From Mesostigma viride (lineage: Eukaryota; Streptophyta; Mesostigmatophyceae; Mesostigmatales; Mesostigmataceae), in contig RPFO01000131.1 in assembly GCA_009746045.1 (NCBI GenBank), positions 1,220,966-1,284,965 on the forward strand: DNA of 64,000 bases, written 5' to 3'. Of this stretch, positions 55,421 to 64,000 are shown in pieces. The notes beneath the pieces are model-generated. The model ran no database searches and had not been told where the DNA came from. It saw only the letters and a list, made by a program, of their open reading frames with translations. Both the position numbers and the translations under genes were made by a program. Each line of letters starts with the position of its first letter. Position 1 is the stretch's first letter.

Positions 55421-57204
55421 TACCCTCAGATCTGAAAGATTTTTTTTTTACTCATTTGAAGACTTGTGAAATTGAGCAAACACCTATGAATCCCCTCTAA
55501 AAGGACAGGCTAACGATCCGGCAAACTGTGGGTGCAATAAGACCCATGTGAGCATGTCATAGCAAGGAGCGTGGGCAAGTAATCTGAACATAGCCAGGGC
55601 GTAGCATGGCTGTACTAGAACTAGGCTAAGGCTATGGCTGGTTGTGTACCGTGCGTTGGCGGCACGTGACTAGGTTTGTTGGCACAGCTAGGCAAACATT
55701 CTAGGCATGGCTGCCTTAGCGACAGTGACTCCAATGGTTACAAGCTAGGGCTATTGCTATTCTAGCCCGCTGGGGGCGTCCACATCTTGCACACTGCAGC
55801 CCGCTGGGGGCGTCCACATCAGGCATCGATGCCGGGCCCCAGTGGTGTTGCCGCGGAGCCGAGGGAGCGGGACCAGCCGCCAACCTCAGGTAATGCGGCG
55901 GGAAGGGCTTCGATGGAACCGGGGGTTTTGGCTGGGTCGCTAACCCAACACGACTTGCTTGGTGAGGCGGATGGTCAGCCACGGGGCGAGTATACGCTGG
56001 CGCCCAGGCGCCTGCCTTTCGATCAAGCGCGAGACGGATTGCACGAGGAGAACGGGGCAGGGCTGCATGGCGCGCGCGATGGACCCACACAGGGGTGCAC
56101 CAGGACGCATGCTGCCAGGCGGGGCCTCAATTCCGTTTGGGCGAGGCGGTGGGGCGCTGACCGGCGGGTCGACTGCACGGTGGTCAAGTGTGCCAATCGG
56201 GCGCATTCCGCCCATGGAGGACATAACCACGCCGCTGGCTTTCCGAGTACGGGAGGCAGCACGACCAAGCACGCTGGCGCAGGGACGCGCAGCTCAGCGA
56301 CCGCCGGAGGATGCCGATGGGGTGCAGTACCCGCAAAGGGTGCGCCTCATACCGGAAGGCGCGAAGATGCCCACCCTACCACGGGTGGACATGCGCGAGA
56401 AGTTCTCCACAACCGGCAATCTGGCCACGCTGGCGCAGGCCTACAACGCGTACAAGTCATGGATTGATCTGCAATACATGACTACGCAAGGCGCTGTAAT
56501 GCATGAGTTTGTGATGAACAACATGCATTTTTTCTTTCACGGCCTTACGCTGAGGCGAGTGGCTAGGCTGGTGGAGCAGTGGAGAGAGGTCTCGCTGTAC
56601 ACGCGTCACACGGACGTGTGGTTCGGCTTCGACGGGCGTGGCCAGCCCGACTATGACAACATCATGTATGGTGTCGACCCTGCCGAGGAACTGTGGGGCC
56701 TCCTTCGCCAGGAATACCCGGTGGAGACCATCAAGGCAGAGCGTGAGTGGCGCAGTTTCAAGATAGCCGAGGGTGAAACCCCGGAGCAATCTTACGAGCG
56801 CCTCATGGAGTTCGCCGGCGAAGTGGAGGACTGGTCCGAAAAGCTGGCGTGTCAGAAATGGCTGCAAGCGCTAGGCTCCAAGGAGATGGAGCTGCCCACG
56901 CCGCCCAACGGCCAGCCGTGGCGATTGCGGTCACTGTGCATTGAGGTCAGGGCCATGATGCGACGACACGCGCAAGGCCGGATCTCGGTAAGCACGGTGG
57001 TGGCCGAGCTGCAGGCCAAGGTCGACGCGCTGACCAAGGCCAAGTCGGGTGAGTCGTCTGCCACAAGACAAGCGCGCCCGCAAGGCGGCCACGGTGCTAG
57101 CAGGAACCAAGGGGGGTCTCGCAACGCCTCATCGCATGATGCAACCCAGGGTAACGCCGCTGGCGGCAACAAAGACGCTGCCGCCCCGACGCGAGCTGGG
57201 GGGG

Positions 57205-59733
57205 CACGTCCTCACAGACGGGTACTAGGACGGATGCGCGCAAATCGGGCTGCTTCCTTTGCGACAAGGATGGGCACCTTAGTCGCGAGTGTCCAAGCCG
57301 CTGCACGAAGCCGCATGGGGCAGACACGAAGTGGCACCTGATGAACAAGTGTCCAGCCGCGGGCATCAAGACGGTCCACTTCGCCGAGATGGCGGGCAAG
57401 ACCGACTCGATGGAAGCCCAGGTGGCTGCCATCAAGCATGGTGAGGAGGCGACGGCGCCCCCCAACCAATTCGAGACGGTGTACCGGGAGGACCCATTCT
57501 GGGCGCCCATGCCGGGTGACGTCGAGATCAACGCTGCGGAGGCTACCAAAGGCAAGCAGGCACGCAGCCCGCTTTCTTTTCAGCAGGCACCCATGTTGCC
57601 TGCCGGGCAGTTGCCCGCGTCCTTTTCCATGCCGCTGGCTGGGGTGCAATCTGCTTTTGAGCATGCGAACCCTGCTGGGCTGGAGCAGCGTAGGCGATTG
57701 GCGCCTGTGTACCCAATGCCGTTCATTGTGGACGTACCCATGTTTTCAGCACGGCAGGTGGTCGACACCTTCGGGCAGAAGGGGGTTGAGTGGCTGGGGT
57801 CGGTTGTGTCCGAGATCCAGTTGTTCGCAGATGGGCATGATGTGCGCACCTTGCGCAATTCTGAGTCCGTCACCTACGGGCGCCAGCCGGTAGAAGCCGC
57901 AGTGCCCGTGGTGCAAGCGGGAGTGGTCAGCACAAGTAGCCAGCAGCGCACTAGTGCAGTCCCCCAGGTTCCCACGGTGGTTCCATACCCCAATGGTGAG
58001 CCGTCCATGGCGTTCCAAGCAGTTGGAGCCTGTGGAGATGTATGGAGCGACATGGTGACATGTCCGTTGGTTGGCGCAGTCAAGCTTGATAGCGGTGCTC
58101 AGCCGCTAGTCATCAGCACGGACTTGGCCACCATGCTGAACCTGACCTACGAGAACGGTGGCTTAGTGGAAAGCCCCGTGTCTGTGTCAGGTTGGCAGGG
58201 TCCGGCTAGTAAGCCGTACGCTATGACGGCGGTTAAAGTCAACGTGATTTTCAATCCGTTGCGCGCCTCTAGCATGACCACCGTGTCCGCGTATGCGCTG
58301 GTGGTCAACAAGTGTGGATATTCCGCACTACTCGGGGTGGATGTCCTTGCTCGCGCCATGGTTCAGGTGGACTATAGGGCGGAGGAGGCATCTTACATCC
58401 CTGATTGGGATGGGGCTGGCCTGAAGCGGGCCAGTGTGCCGGTCTCATGCTTCAGTTCTTCAGCCGGGGCTGCACGCCTCAACCCTTCCGCGGCTGCGGG
58501 CGTGGTGGAGGTCAGCATGGTGGAGGTACGGGCGGCGGGCTCATCGGCGTGGGACAAGCATCGGACGGTGCTGCCCCAGCCAACGGCGAGCATTGCCAAG
58601 ATGCGCACGCAGTGGTCGCTGGATGCTGTGACGTCCACGCGGCAGCTGGCTATGCGCAAGCGGGTGACTGAAGCCGTCATCACCATTCCTCAGATGGCCA
58701 GCCATGGCCTCACTTTGCTGCAACCGGGTGTCTCGGAGGCCCAAGGTAATTTTTCTGCTGCAATCTTACCGCAGGCCCCTGATTTTGCCAAGGGTGCGGT
58801 AGTGTTGGAACTGTTTGCGGGGATCGGAGGGGGCATTGCAGGCTTTTTGGCCGCAGGCGGCGTGTGCCGTAAACTCATCGCGGTAGAGCCATCGCACAAG
58901 GCGCGTCAGGTGTACTTCAGTCACTGTGGCGTGTTGTCGCGAGAGTATCCCGCGCAGTTTCCGCCATCAGCATGGCGTGACCCGTTTGGGGAATGTCCTC
59001 AAGATATCCGAGCCATCGGTGAGGTGCAGGTGCAGCAGTTGTTGCGCAGGCATCATGCCATCGACTTGGTAATTGCGGGTTGGGAGTGCCAGGGCCTGAG
59101 CCAGGCAGGGCAAGGGCGGGGGCTAGCCGATCCGCGTAGCGCGCTGTTCTGGGAACTGTTGCGTGTGGTGGGACTGTTGCAGTCGCGTCAGCCCCATCCG
59201 CCTGCGTATCTGTTTGAGAACGTTGTGGCGGGTGACAGCCCACATCAGGCGGTGCGGGAGGACTGGGCTACAATCGTGGCACTCCTGGGGGAGCCCATCG
59301 TGTGTGACAACGCAGGGCTGGGTGGGCTCACGCATCGTTTGCGTGCCTATTGGACCAACGTGGCGTGTGCGACCGATGTGCAGGCGGTCTTGGGGGCCGT
59401 AGCAAGGCAGCATCCGAGTGTGTCTGCGGAGGTAGCATTGCCTTCCCACCTAGTCACGCAGAAGGTGGATAGCGAGGATCGCCCACCGTATGCACGCGTC
59501 AACCGGGTCGGGAGCCCCATGTGTGCACTGCCGACCCTGGTCAGTTACCAAGGGTCGACAGCATACCGTGATCGGGGTAAGGGTCTCGTTTGGGACACTA
59601 CCACCGGTCTGTTGGTGCAGCCACCCGCAGAATTTCGTGAGGCCAGCATGGGTTTTCATGTCGGGGCCTCGGCGCTGCCGGGCGTGCTCGAGAGTGAGCG
59701 CTGGTCTTTGATAGGCCAGGCTATGTCGGTGTT
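57205..59733 (+). CDS. gypsy pol, first part: zinc knuckle, protease, methyltransferase
   Basis: Open frame with first in-frame Met at 57341, but coding clearly starts earlier. A CCHC knuckle (CFLCDKDGHLSREC, C-x2-C-x4-H-x4-C) lies at 57251-57292, upstream of that Met, so expression needs a frame change from gag at the G7 run or a separate start. Counting from 57341, the aspartic protease is at about residues 235-350, with VKLDSGAQPLVIS (Asp250; DSG rather than the commoner DTG) and the flap-distal SALLGVDVLA. A linker follows, then the methyltransferase from about residue 475. The frame is cut at 59733 by a LINE insertion and resumes at 60380, after the second TSD copy. Confidence 0.85.
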
Positions 59734-60420
59734 CCTCTCTCGCCGCAGTTCGGTTCCTCTCTCGCCGCAAGAAGCTGGTGGACACCTCCTGGTCGCTTGA
59801 CGACGACCTGACGCCAGCCCAGCAGCAGCAACGCCGCGATCAGTGGCCCGACTACATCCGCCACAAGACCAACCCCGAGAAGCCCCAAGTGTACTGGCGG
59901 GGCGGGGACCTCTACGTCAACAAGAAACTGTGGAAGCCCCCCCGGGCTTCCCCGGGATAGAGCACTCCAGCTAGTTGTCTAGATGGGGGCAATCGATGAT
60001 GGGATAGCTTAGGCATTACAGCACTTGAAACGATATTAGCGCACAGCGTTATAGTACCTTCAATTAGCTCTGGCACCTTGTGGCCATCAGCTTGCGCCTT
60101 AATTAGCCGACGTCTTGAGCCCACCTCACATTTGTAGCATAAGCTATGCGTCAGCCTACCTATGGTATTGCACTGGTTGTATTGCACCCACAGTGTTGCG
60201 CCCCGGCACCATGCCGTGGAGAGAGCGCTCTGTGGCCTGCCCACCTGCGGCAGTGAGAGAAGCTAGGGCGCCCTCCCTCCTTCTCACTGTGTATATAGGG
60301 TTGAAGGTTCCTTTACTCTGTATTGGCACCCACGTGACGCAGTCACGTGCTTATTAATTAATTAATTAATGTCGGTGTTGCAGGTCGGGTATGTGCTGCT
60401 TGCATCGGTTGCCGTGCGCC
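58790..60420 (+). CDS. C5 cytosine DNA methyltransferase domain inside gypsy pol
   Basis: Transfers a methyl group from S-adenosylmethionine to cytosine C5. Motifs in canonical order: I VLELFAGIGGGIAGF (SAM binding, residues about 488-502 from 57341), II IAVEPSHKARQVY, III near PQDIRAIGEV, IV DLVIAGWECQGLSQAG with the catalytic Cys583, VI YLFENVV with Glu626, VIII THRLRAYW, a target-recognition-like part (RVGSPMCALPTLVSYQ), and IX/X SERWSLIGQAMSV. Motif IV reads ECQ where most enzymes have PCQ or PCN; the nucleophilic Cys is kept. Spacing and motif IV resemble bacterial-type C5 enzymes more than plant CMT/MET1. The LINE at 59734-60368 sits in motif X and disrupts this copy. Placement between protease and reverse transcriptase shows it is part of the polyprotein. 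Confidence 0.88.
59734..60368 (+). mobile_element. 5'-truncated ORF1-type LINE inserted in the methyltransferase
   Basis: Flanked by the 11-bp TSD ATGTCGGTGTT at 59723-59733 and 60369-60379. Contains the last part of ORF1 (SLDDDLTPAQQQQRRDQWPD, VYWRGGDLYVNKKLWKPP), 3' UTR, type II stem-loop (60331-60349) and (TTAA)n tail. Nearly identical to the 3' half of 43877-45037. Its 5' end has a short duplication of CCTCTCTCGCCGCA. Confidence 0.92.
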
Positions 60421-62690
60421 AGTCTGGGGGGGCGTCCCCAGCCAATCCGCCTCAGCAGGTTGAGGCGCGCGCAGCCAAACTGAAGCGCCCTGCAGCGACG
60501 GGGACTTCATCAGCATGGGGGTGGCGTCTGCGACAGGTGTGGACTATCATTCTCATGACCGCCCTGCTGACCAGCACCGTGCTGGCCGGCGAGCCCACGC
60601 TGCATCGGGTAATACACCGTGCGGCACGCGAGGCTCCGGCGGTGGGTGTCACACCAGGCGTGGCAGCCTTTTCCTTGTTCCACGACGATGCGGCTAGGGC
60701 GCCGCATCTTGAGGCACATGCGGTAGCTGTGGGTGATCCCGCGGATACGCACCCCTGGGCTATTGGCGAACACCTTTCTGATGCGCAGCGCTCAGCCATG
60801 CTAAAGTGGCTAGGCACTGCAAGGGGGGCCTTCGCTTTCACAAGTGATGAACTGGGGTGTTTCAATGGTGGGACCATGCGTGTTCCATTGGACACTGACA
60901 CTCCTTTGTTCCGACGCCAGCATCGCCTGAGTCAGGCCGAGTTGGATTTTGTAGCCGAGCAATGCAAGGAGTTAGAGGATGCCGGTATCATCAGGCAATC
61001 TTCCTCCAGCTATGCCGCTGCCGTTGTCGTTGCGCCCAAGAAGGACGCTATCACCGGGGCATGGACGGGTATGCGCATGGCCACCGATCTGCGGTTGCTG
61101 AATGCACACACACCCGTGGACCGTTACCCCATGCCACGTGTGGATGATGTCCTGGATAAGATATCTCCTCATGTGAAGTTTGTGTCCTCGCTGGACCTGC
61201 GTAGCGGCTTTCATCAGATCGCAGTTGCGCCGGAGGATCAGCGGAAGCTTGCATTCTGGGGGGGCGGCAATTTGTATGAGTGGGTGCGCATGCCCTTTGG
61301 GCACCGCAACGCTAGTGCTGTTTTCCAACGAGCTATGGAGGCCGGGCCCACTTCAAATGTTCCGCCGTCCAAGCCAAGTGTGTGACACTTTTTCGCTATT
61401 TTCGCAAAAAAAAAATAAAATTTCGCACGAGTTCGCGTGATTTTCGCGTGATTTTCGCAAAATTTTCACACATTTTCGCACGATTTCGCACGATTTCGCA
61501 CAATTTTGCATGATTTCGCACAATTTCGCATGGATTTCAACCAAGGGTCGTTTTGGGGAGTGACGTTTGACAAAATTTCGCATGAATTCACACACGTTGT
61601 GCACATCAAAATTTTTTACCGTCGACATTTTTCACATGAAATTTCGCACAATTTCAGCAAATTTCGCACAAATTCGCACGATTTCAGCAAATTTCACACG
61701 ATTTCAGCAAATTTCGCACAATTTCGCACGATTTCGCACGACGAATCACTCTGCAGAGTGACGATCGTCGAAAAAGTCAAAAAAACGACCAAAAGTGTCA
61801 CACTTTTCGGAACATTTGAAGTGGGCCCGGCCTGGACAAAGTGCTTGCAGGTCTTCCTTTCGCCGCTTGTTACATTGATGATGTAATCGTCTTTAGCGCG
61901 ACATTTGAGGAGCACCTGGCGCACTTGGAGCAGGTTCGCTTGGCTCTCGAGGAGCATAATATGCGGCTGCACCCTGAGAAGTGCAAGTTCGCCCAGCGGA
62001 CCCTCTCATTCCTTGGTCATCAGATTGTGCCGGGTGGCCGGACGCCTGATGCCGCCAAGGTCGAATCCATTGTGCAGGCCGCCGTACCCACGGATGTCTC
62101 AGGGGTGCGGGCGTATTTGGGTTTGGCTGGCTATTACCGAGGTTACATTGAGAACTTCAGCAGCAAGGTGAAGCCCTTGACCGAGTTACTCAAGAAGGGG
62201 TGCGTGTGGGCGTGGGGTCCCGCACAGCAACGCGCCATCGAGACAATCAAGCAGGAGCTCACGTCGGCCCCGATTCTGCGCGCCCCTGACTATGCTTTGC
62301 CATTTGTGTTATATACCGACTGGTCCAAGGTAGGACTGGGTGCGGTCTTGGCGCAAAAGGATGGTGATGGGCGCGAGCACGTTATTGCTTATGCTAGTCG
62401 CAGCAACAACCCAGCGGAGAGCCGGTATTCTTCCTATGAGGGGGAGGCACTGGCTGTGGTGTGGGCCATCAAGCACTTTCGCCCGTATTTAGTTGGGCGC
62501 GTGTTTACTCTGGTGACAGACCACCAGCCGCTTCAGTGGCTAATGACCAACACCAACCTGACGGGTAAGCTCGCCCGATGGGCCATGATTATCCAGGAGT
62601 ACCACATGACCATTGTGCATCGGGCCGGCAAGGACCATGTCAACGCCGATGTGCTATCCCGATACGCCATGCCTACCACTGTTGACCACA
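60380..62690 (+). CDS. gypsy pol, second part: reverse transcriptase and RNase H
   Basis: Continues the polyprotein in frame after one TSD copy. First comes a hydrophobic stretch (VWTIILMTALLTSTVLAG, about 60538-60591), unusual inside a pol and possibly membrane-spanning. Reverse transcriptase: FRRQHRLSQAELDFVAEQCK, MRMATDLRLLNAHT, SSLDLRSGFHQIAV (first catalytic Asp at 61194-61196), MPFGHRNASAVFQRAMEAG, then after the MITE LDKVLAGLPF and the catalytic YIDD at 61871-61882. RNase H: LPFVLYTDWSKVGLGAVLAQ, SSYEGEALAVVWAIKHF, VTDHQPLQWL, HRAGKDHVNADVLSR. Apart from the MITE at 61346-61826 no stop was found, so this copy died recently. Confidence 0.9.
61346..61826. mobile_element. 481-bp MITE in the gypsy reverse transcriptase
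   Basis: Perfect 19-bp terminal inverted repeats GCCCACTTCAAATGTTCCG, followed by GTGTGACACTTTT at both ends. The likely 4-bp TSD is CCGG (61342-61345, 61827-61830). Discounting the element and one TSD gives the uninterrupted codons MEAGLDKVL. The interior is packed with TTTCGCACGATTTCGCACAA-type words. No coding capacity. Confidence 0.88.
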
Positions 62691-62989
62691 CTGGAGCCCG
62701 GGCCATGGGTGCCGAGGGCTCGTCGGGTTCTGTGGTCTTTGTGAACGCTGCTGGGTATGCGGCCGACGATGAGGAGGAGGCGTGGTGGCGCAGTGTCGAG
62801 TACTCTGTGGCGGACTTCGGCATCAGCGACGACCCGGTGCGGCCGTCGCCATTCACGCCATCCAAAGCTGTGTGCGCTATGGAAGAGGGTAGGTCTCTGT
62901 CCTTTGACATTGATCCTTCTCTGCAGCAGCTGATCGCTGTGCAGGCTCTCTTAGCGCGTAGCTCTCTTGCTGATTGCTACACCGCTGAT

Positions 62990-64000
62990 ATCTGGCTAGA
63001 TGGTCGAGTTTTGGAGCAAGTGCAGGGTGCTGTCTTGACTCCTACTCCAGTCGATTGGACTCCTGCTCAGAAGGCGACGGAGTTGAACAGGGTGCAGCAC
63101 AGGGCTGCAACCTATGGTTGGGAAGATGGGGTTTTGTACAAGCTGTTGGGCAAGCGTAGGGTGGTCGTCCCACCGCCTGACAAGCGCGTTGCTATAGTGC
63201 AGGCGTACCACGAGCGGTATGGTCACTTGGGTGGCAATCGCACGCTCAGCCTCGTACGGACCAGCTATTGGTGGAATAACATGCGACACACAGTGGCCCA
63301 GGTAGTGGCCAGCTGTGTCCCGTGTGCTCGAACCAAGGCTAACTTTAGCGCAGATCATGGTGCCAAGAAGGAGCTGATGTCGCTTCCCATCAAGGGCTTG
63401 TTTTATCGCTGGCACGTCGATCTGTGCGGGCCGTTTCAGGAGAGCCCTGACGGCAACCTCTATGTCATGGTATGCGTGGAGAGCTTTAGCAAATGGGTTG
63501 AGTTGATCCCCATTGCTGACAAGCATGCCGCTACCACAGCGAAGCATTTTGCAGACATCATCACCAGGTTTGGGGCTCCCACGGAGGTAGTCACGGACCA
63601 GGGTGGTGAGTTCAGGGGTGAGTTCCAGGAGTTGCTGGATGGATGTCTTATTGATCACCGTCGCACTTCTCGGGAGCATCCTCAGGCCAATGGTTTGGCT
63701 GAGAGATTGGTGCAGACCGTCAAGCAGGCGCTGCGCAAGTGGAGCCTGCAGGTGCCGGAGTCGGCCAGGTGGGATCGCGAGTTGGCATGGATTGCCATGG
63801 GTTATCGCATGTCTCCCCAGGAGTCTCTCGCTACCTTCTCCCCGTATTTCCTTCTGTTCGGGCGTAATCCTCTTTTGCCTACGGAGGCACAGGTTGCGCA
63901 CCCCGAACCCATGGCCTTCGACAACGCTCAGCAATTTTTGGTTGAGGTGCTGGCCAGGGCAGAGACTTTTAAGAAGGTCATGCCCATCGCAATGAACAAC
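62990..64000 (+). CDS. gypsy pol, third part: integrase (runs off the window)
   Basis: In frame with the reverse transcriptase. Zinc-binding HHCC: YHERYGHLGGNRTLSLVR then ASCVPCART. Catalytic core: RWHVDLCGPF (Asp, codon 63419-63421), VVTDQGGEF (Asp, 63596-63598) and HPQANGLAERLVQTVK (Glu, 63701-63703), with 35 residues from second Asp to Glu. Downstream is FSPYFLLFGRNPLLP, a common Ty3/gypsy feature. The C-terminus, any chromodomain and the 3' LTR are beyond 64000. This enzyme inserts the cDNA into host DNA. Confidence 0.9.
   Translation, partial: MWLDGRVLEQVQGAVLTPTPVDWTPAQKATELNRVQHRAATYGWEDGVLYKLLGKRRVVVPPPDKRVAIVQAYHERYGHLGGNRTLSLVRTSYWWNNMRHTVAQVVASCVPCARTKANFSADHGAKKELMSLPIKGLFYRWHVDLCGPFQESPDGNLYVMVCVESFSKWVELIPIADKHAATTAKHFADIITRFGAPTEVVTDQGGEFRGEFQELLDGCLIDHRRTSREHPQANGLAERLVQTVKQALRKWSLQVPESARWDRELAWIAMGYRMSPQESLATFSPYFLLFGRNPLLPTEAQVAHPEPMAFDNAQQFLVEVLARAETFKKVMPIAMNN

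Larger units (their letters stand above)
47486..55497. mobile_element. 8.0-kb TIR element with TAA TSD and satellite arms (Harbinger-like?)
   Basis: Ends read GAGGGGATTCATAAGTGTTT and, inverted, GAGGGGATTCATAGGTGTTT; the repeat continues to about 31 bp with one mismatch. Flanked by the 3-bp TSD TAA (47483-47485, 55498-55500). A TAA/TTA TSD is typical of PIF/Harbinger. Inside: 173-bp satellites in inverted orientation near both ends, a nested LINE (48400-51116), a 109-bp array, a small Tudor-like ORF, an old LINE tail and a 66-bp array. No transposase recognised, so it is likely non-autonomous. Confidence 0.8.
47327..55819 (-). mobile_element. 5'-truncated LINE in gag, split by an 8-kb DNA element
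   Basis: Flanked by the 11-bp TSD CAGGCATCGAT at 47316-47326 and 55820-55830. Part one (47327-47485) is a (TTAA)n tail, stem-loop 47349-47371 and 3' UTR. Part two (55498-55819) is the rest of the UTR and the end of ORF1. It matches, inverted, 39457-39915. The 5' junction has a 22-bp duplication (TGTGGACGCCCCCAGCGGGC on the minus strand) separated by about 10 bp of filler. Confidence 0.88.
47043..57204 (+). pseudogene. gag of the gypsy element, split by a LINE and frameshifted
   Basis: Part a, 47043-47326, starts MADANRADADTSAPGSNGGI and has a Gln/Met-rich coiled coil (MQAQMQAQMQQQSQQ). Part b, from 55831, continues in the same frame (DGQAS then MPGPSGVAAEPRERDQ) once one TSD copy is discounted. 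A frameshift lies between about 56050 and 56150. The capsid-like region follows: LAQAYNAYKSWIDLQYM, RREVS-type helices, then EREWRSFKIAEGETPEQSYE, typical of retrotransposon gag. The end passes through a run of seven G (57198-57204), where the frame must change to reach the zinc knuckle. An in-frame Met at 46986 is an alternative start. Confidence 0.75.
45573..64000 (+). mobile_element. Ty3/gypsy-type retrotransposon with a DNA methyltransferase domain, right end outside window
   Basis: Left border set by comparison with R1 in SEC23 intron 9; the element starts TGTCACGG, a canonical TG start. Order after discounting insertions: 5' LTR/leader, gag, zinc knuckle, aspartic protease, C5 cytosine methyltransferase, reverse transcriptase (YIDD), RNase H, integrase (zinc motif and D,D,E core). 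The RT-before-integrase order is that of Ty3/gypsy. It is interrupted at 47327-55819 (LINE plus nested DNA element), 59734-60368 (LINE) and 61346-61826 (MITE). The expected 5-bp TSD is ACATT (45568-45572), with its partner beyond 64000. Coding is mostly open, so insertion was fairly recent. Confidence 0.9.

Noticed and set aside
61341-61830. 2-bp TSD (CC) or no TSD for the 481-bp MITE
   Set aside because: Shorter readings are possible because the ends are palindromic, but CCGG is the longest duplication that keeps the reverse-transcriptase codons uninterrupted.
62996-63934. 312-residue minus-strand frame
   Set aside because: It is antisense to the integrase, whose catalytic and zinc motifs are clear on the plus strand.

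Overview
The window is a piece of a repeat-rich nuclear genome from a eukaryote, most likely an alga. The evidence is GC-rich coding exons separated by long GT-AG introns with pyrimidine-rich 3' ends, a single clearly recognisable host gene (the COPII coat subunit SEC23), and several non-LTR, LTR and DNA transposon families nested in each other. A green-lineage (chlorophyte or streptophyte) alga is my best guess, but the sequence alone does not fix the lineage. There are no operons, CRISPR arrays or rRNA/tRNA genes that I can see.

Left part (1-11311): a possible membrane-protein exon runs off the left edge on the minus strand, and a small RING-finger gene lies near 3400-4475. Then come LINE 3' ends, an ORF1-only LINE, a short LINE copy with perfect target-site duplication (TSD), and a MITE. 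Middle (11312-22712): SEC23 in ten exons coding for 781 aa. All splice phases join, and the introns are swollen by (TCTA)n, (CAGC)n, duplicated splice-donor segments and pyrimidine minisatellites.

Right of SEC23 the DNA is a set of transposons inside transposons, and most boundaries can be read from TSDs. A minus-strand LINE is split by a hAT-like element (24745-36520, 8-bp TSD). That element holds a 5'-truncated LINE with a restriction-like endonuclease domain and a second LINE, itself split by a CACTA element (27213-34796). Further right, two more LINEs are nested and a Ty3/gypsy-type retrotransposon begins at 45573 and runs off the right edge. Its gag is split by a LINE. That LINE is split by an 8-kb element with TAA TSD and 173-bp satellite arms, and inside this lies a LINE with a nearly complete reverse-transcriptase ORF. 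The gypsy pol is further cut by another LINE fragment and by a 481-bp MITE.

The most interesting object is that gypsy element. Once the nested insertions are mentally removed, its polyprotein order is gag, zinc knuckle, aspartic protease, a full cytosine-C5 DNA methyltransferase domain, reverse transcriptase, RNase H and integrase. Retrotransposons carrying such methyltransferases have been reported in dinoflagellates and charophytes, so the class has precedent, but this copy may be a new lineage or architecture. A second theme is a set of LINE families, several of them ORF1-only, that all end in a 3' stem-loop of conserved architecture followed by a short tandem tail. This suggests a shared recognition structure and parasitism of ORF1-only elements on reverse-transcriptase-coding ones.
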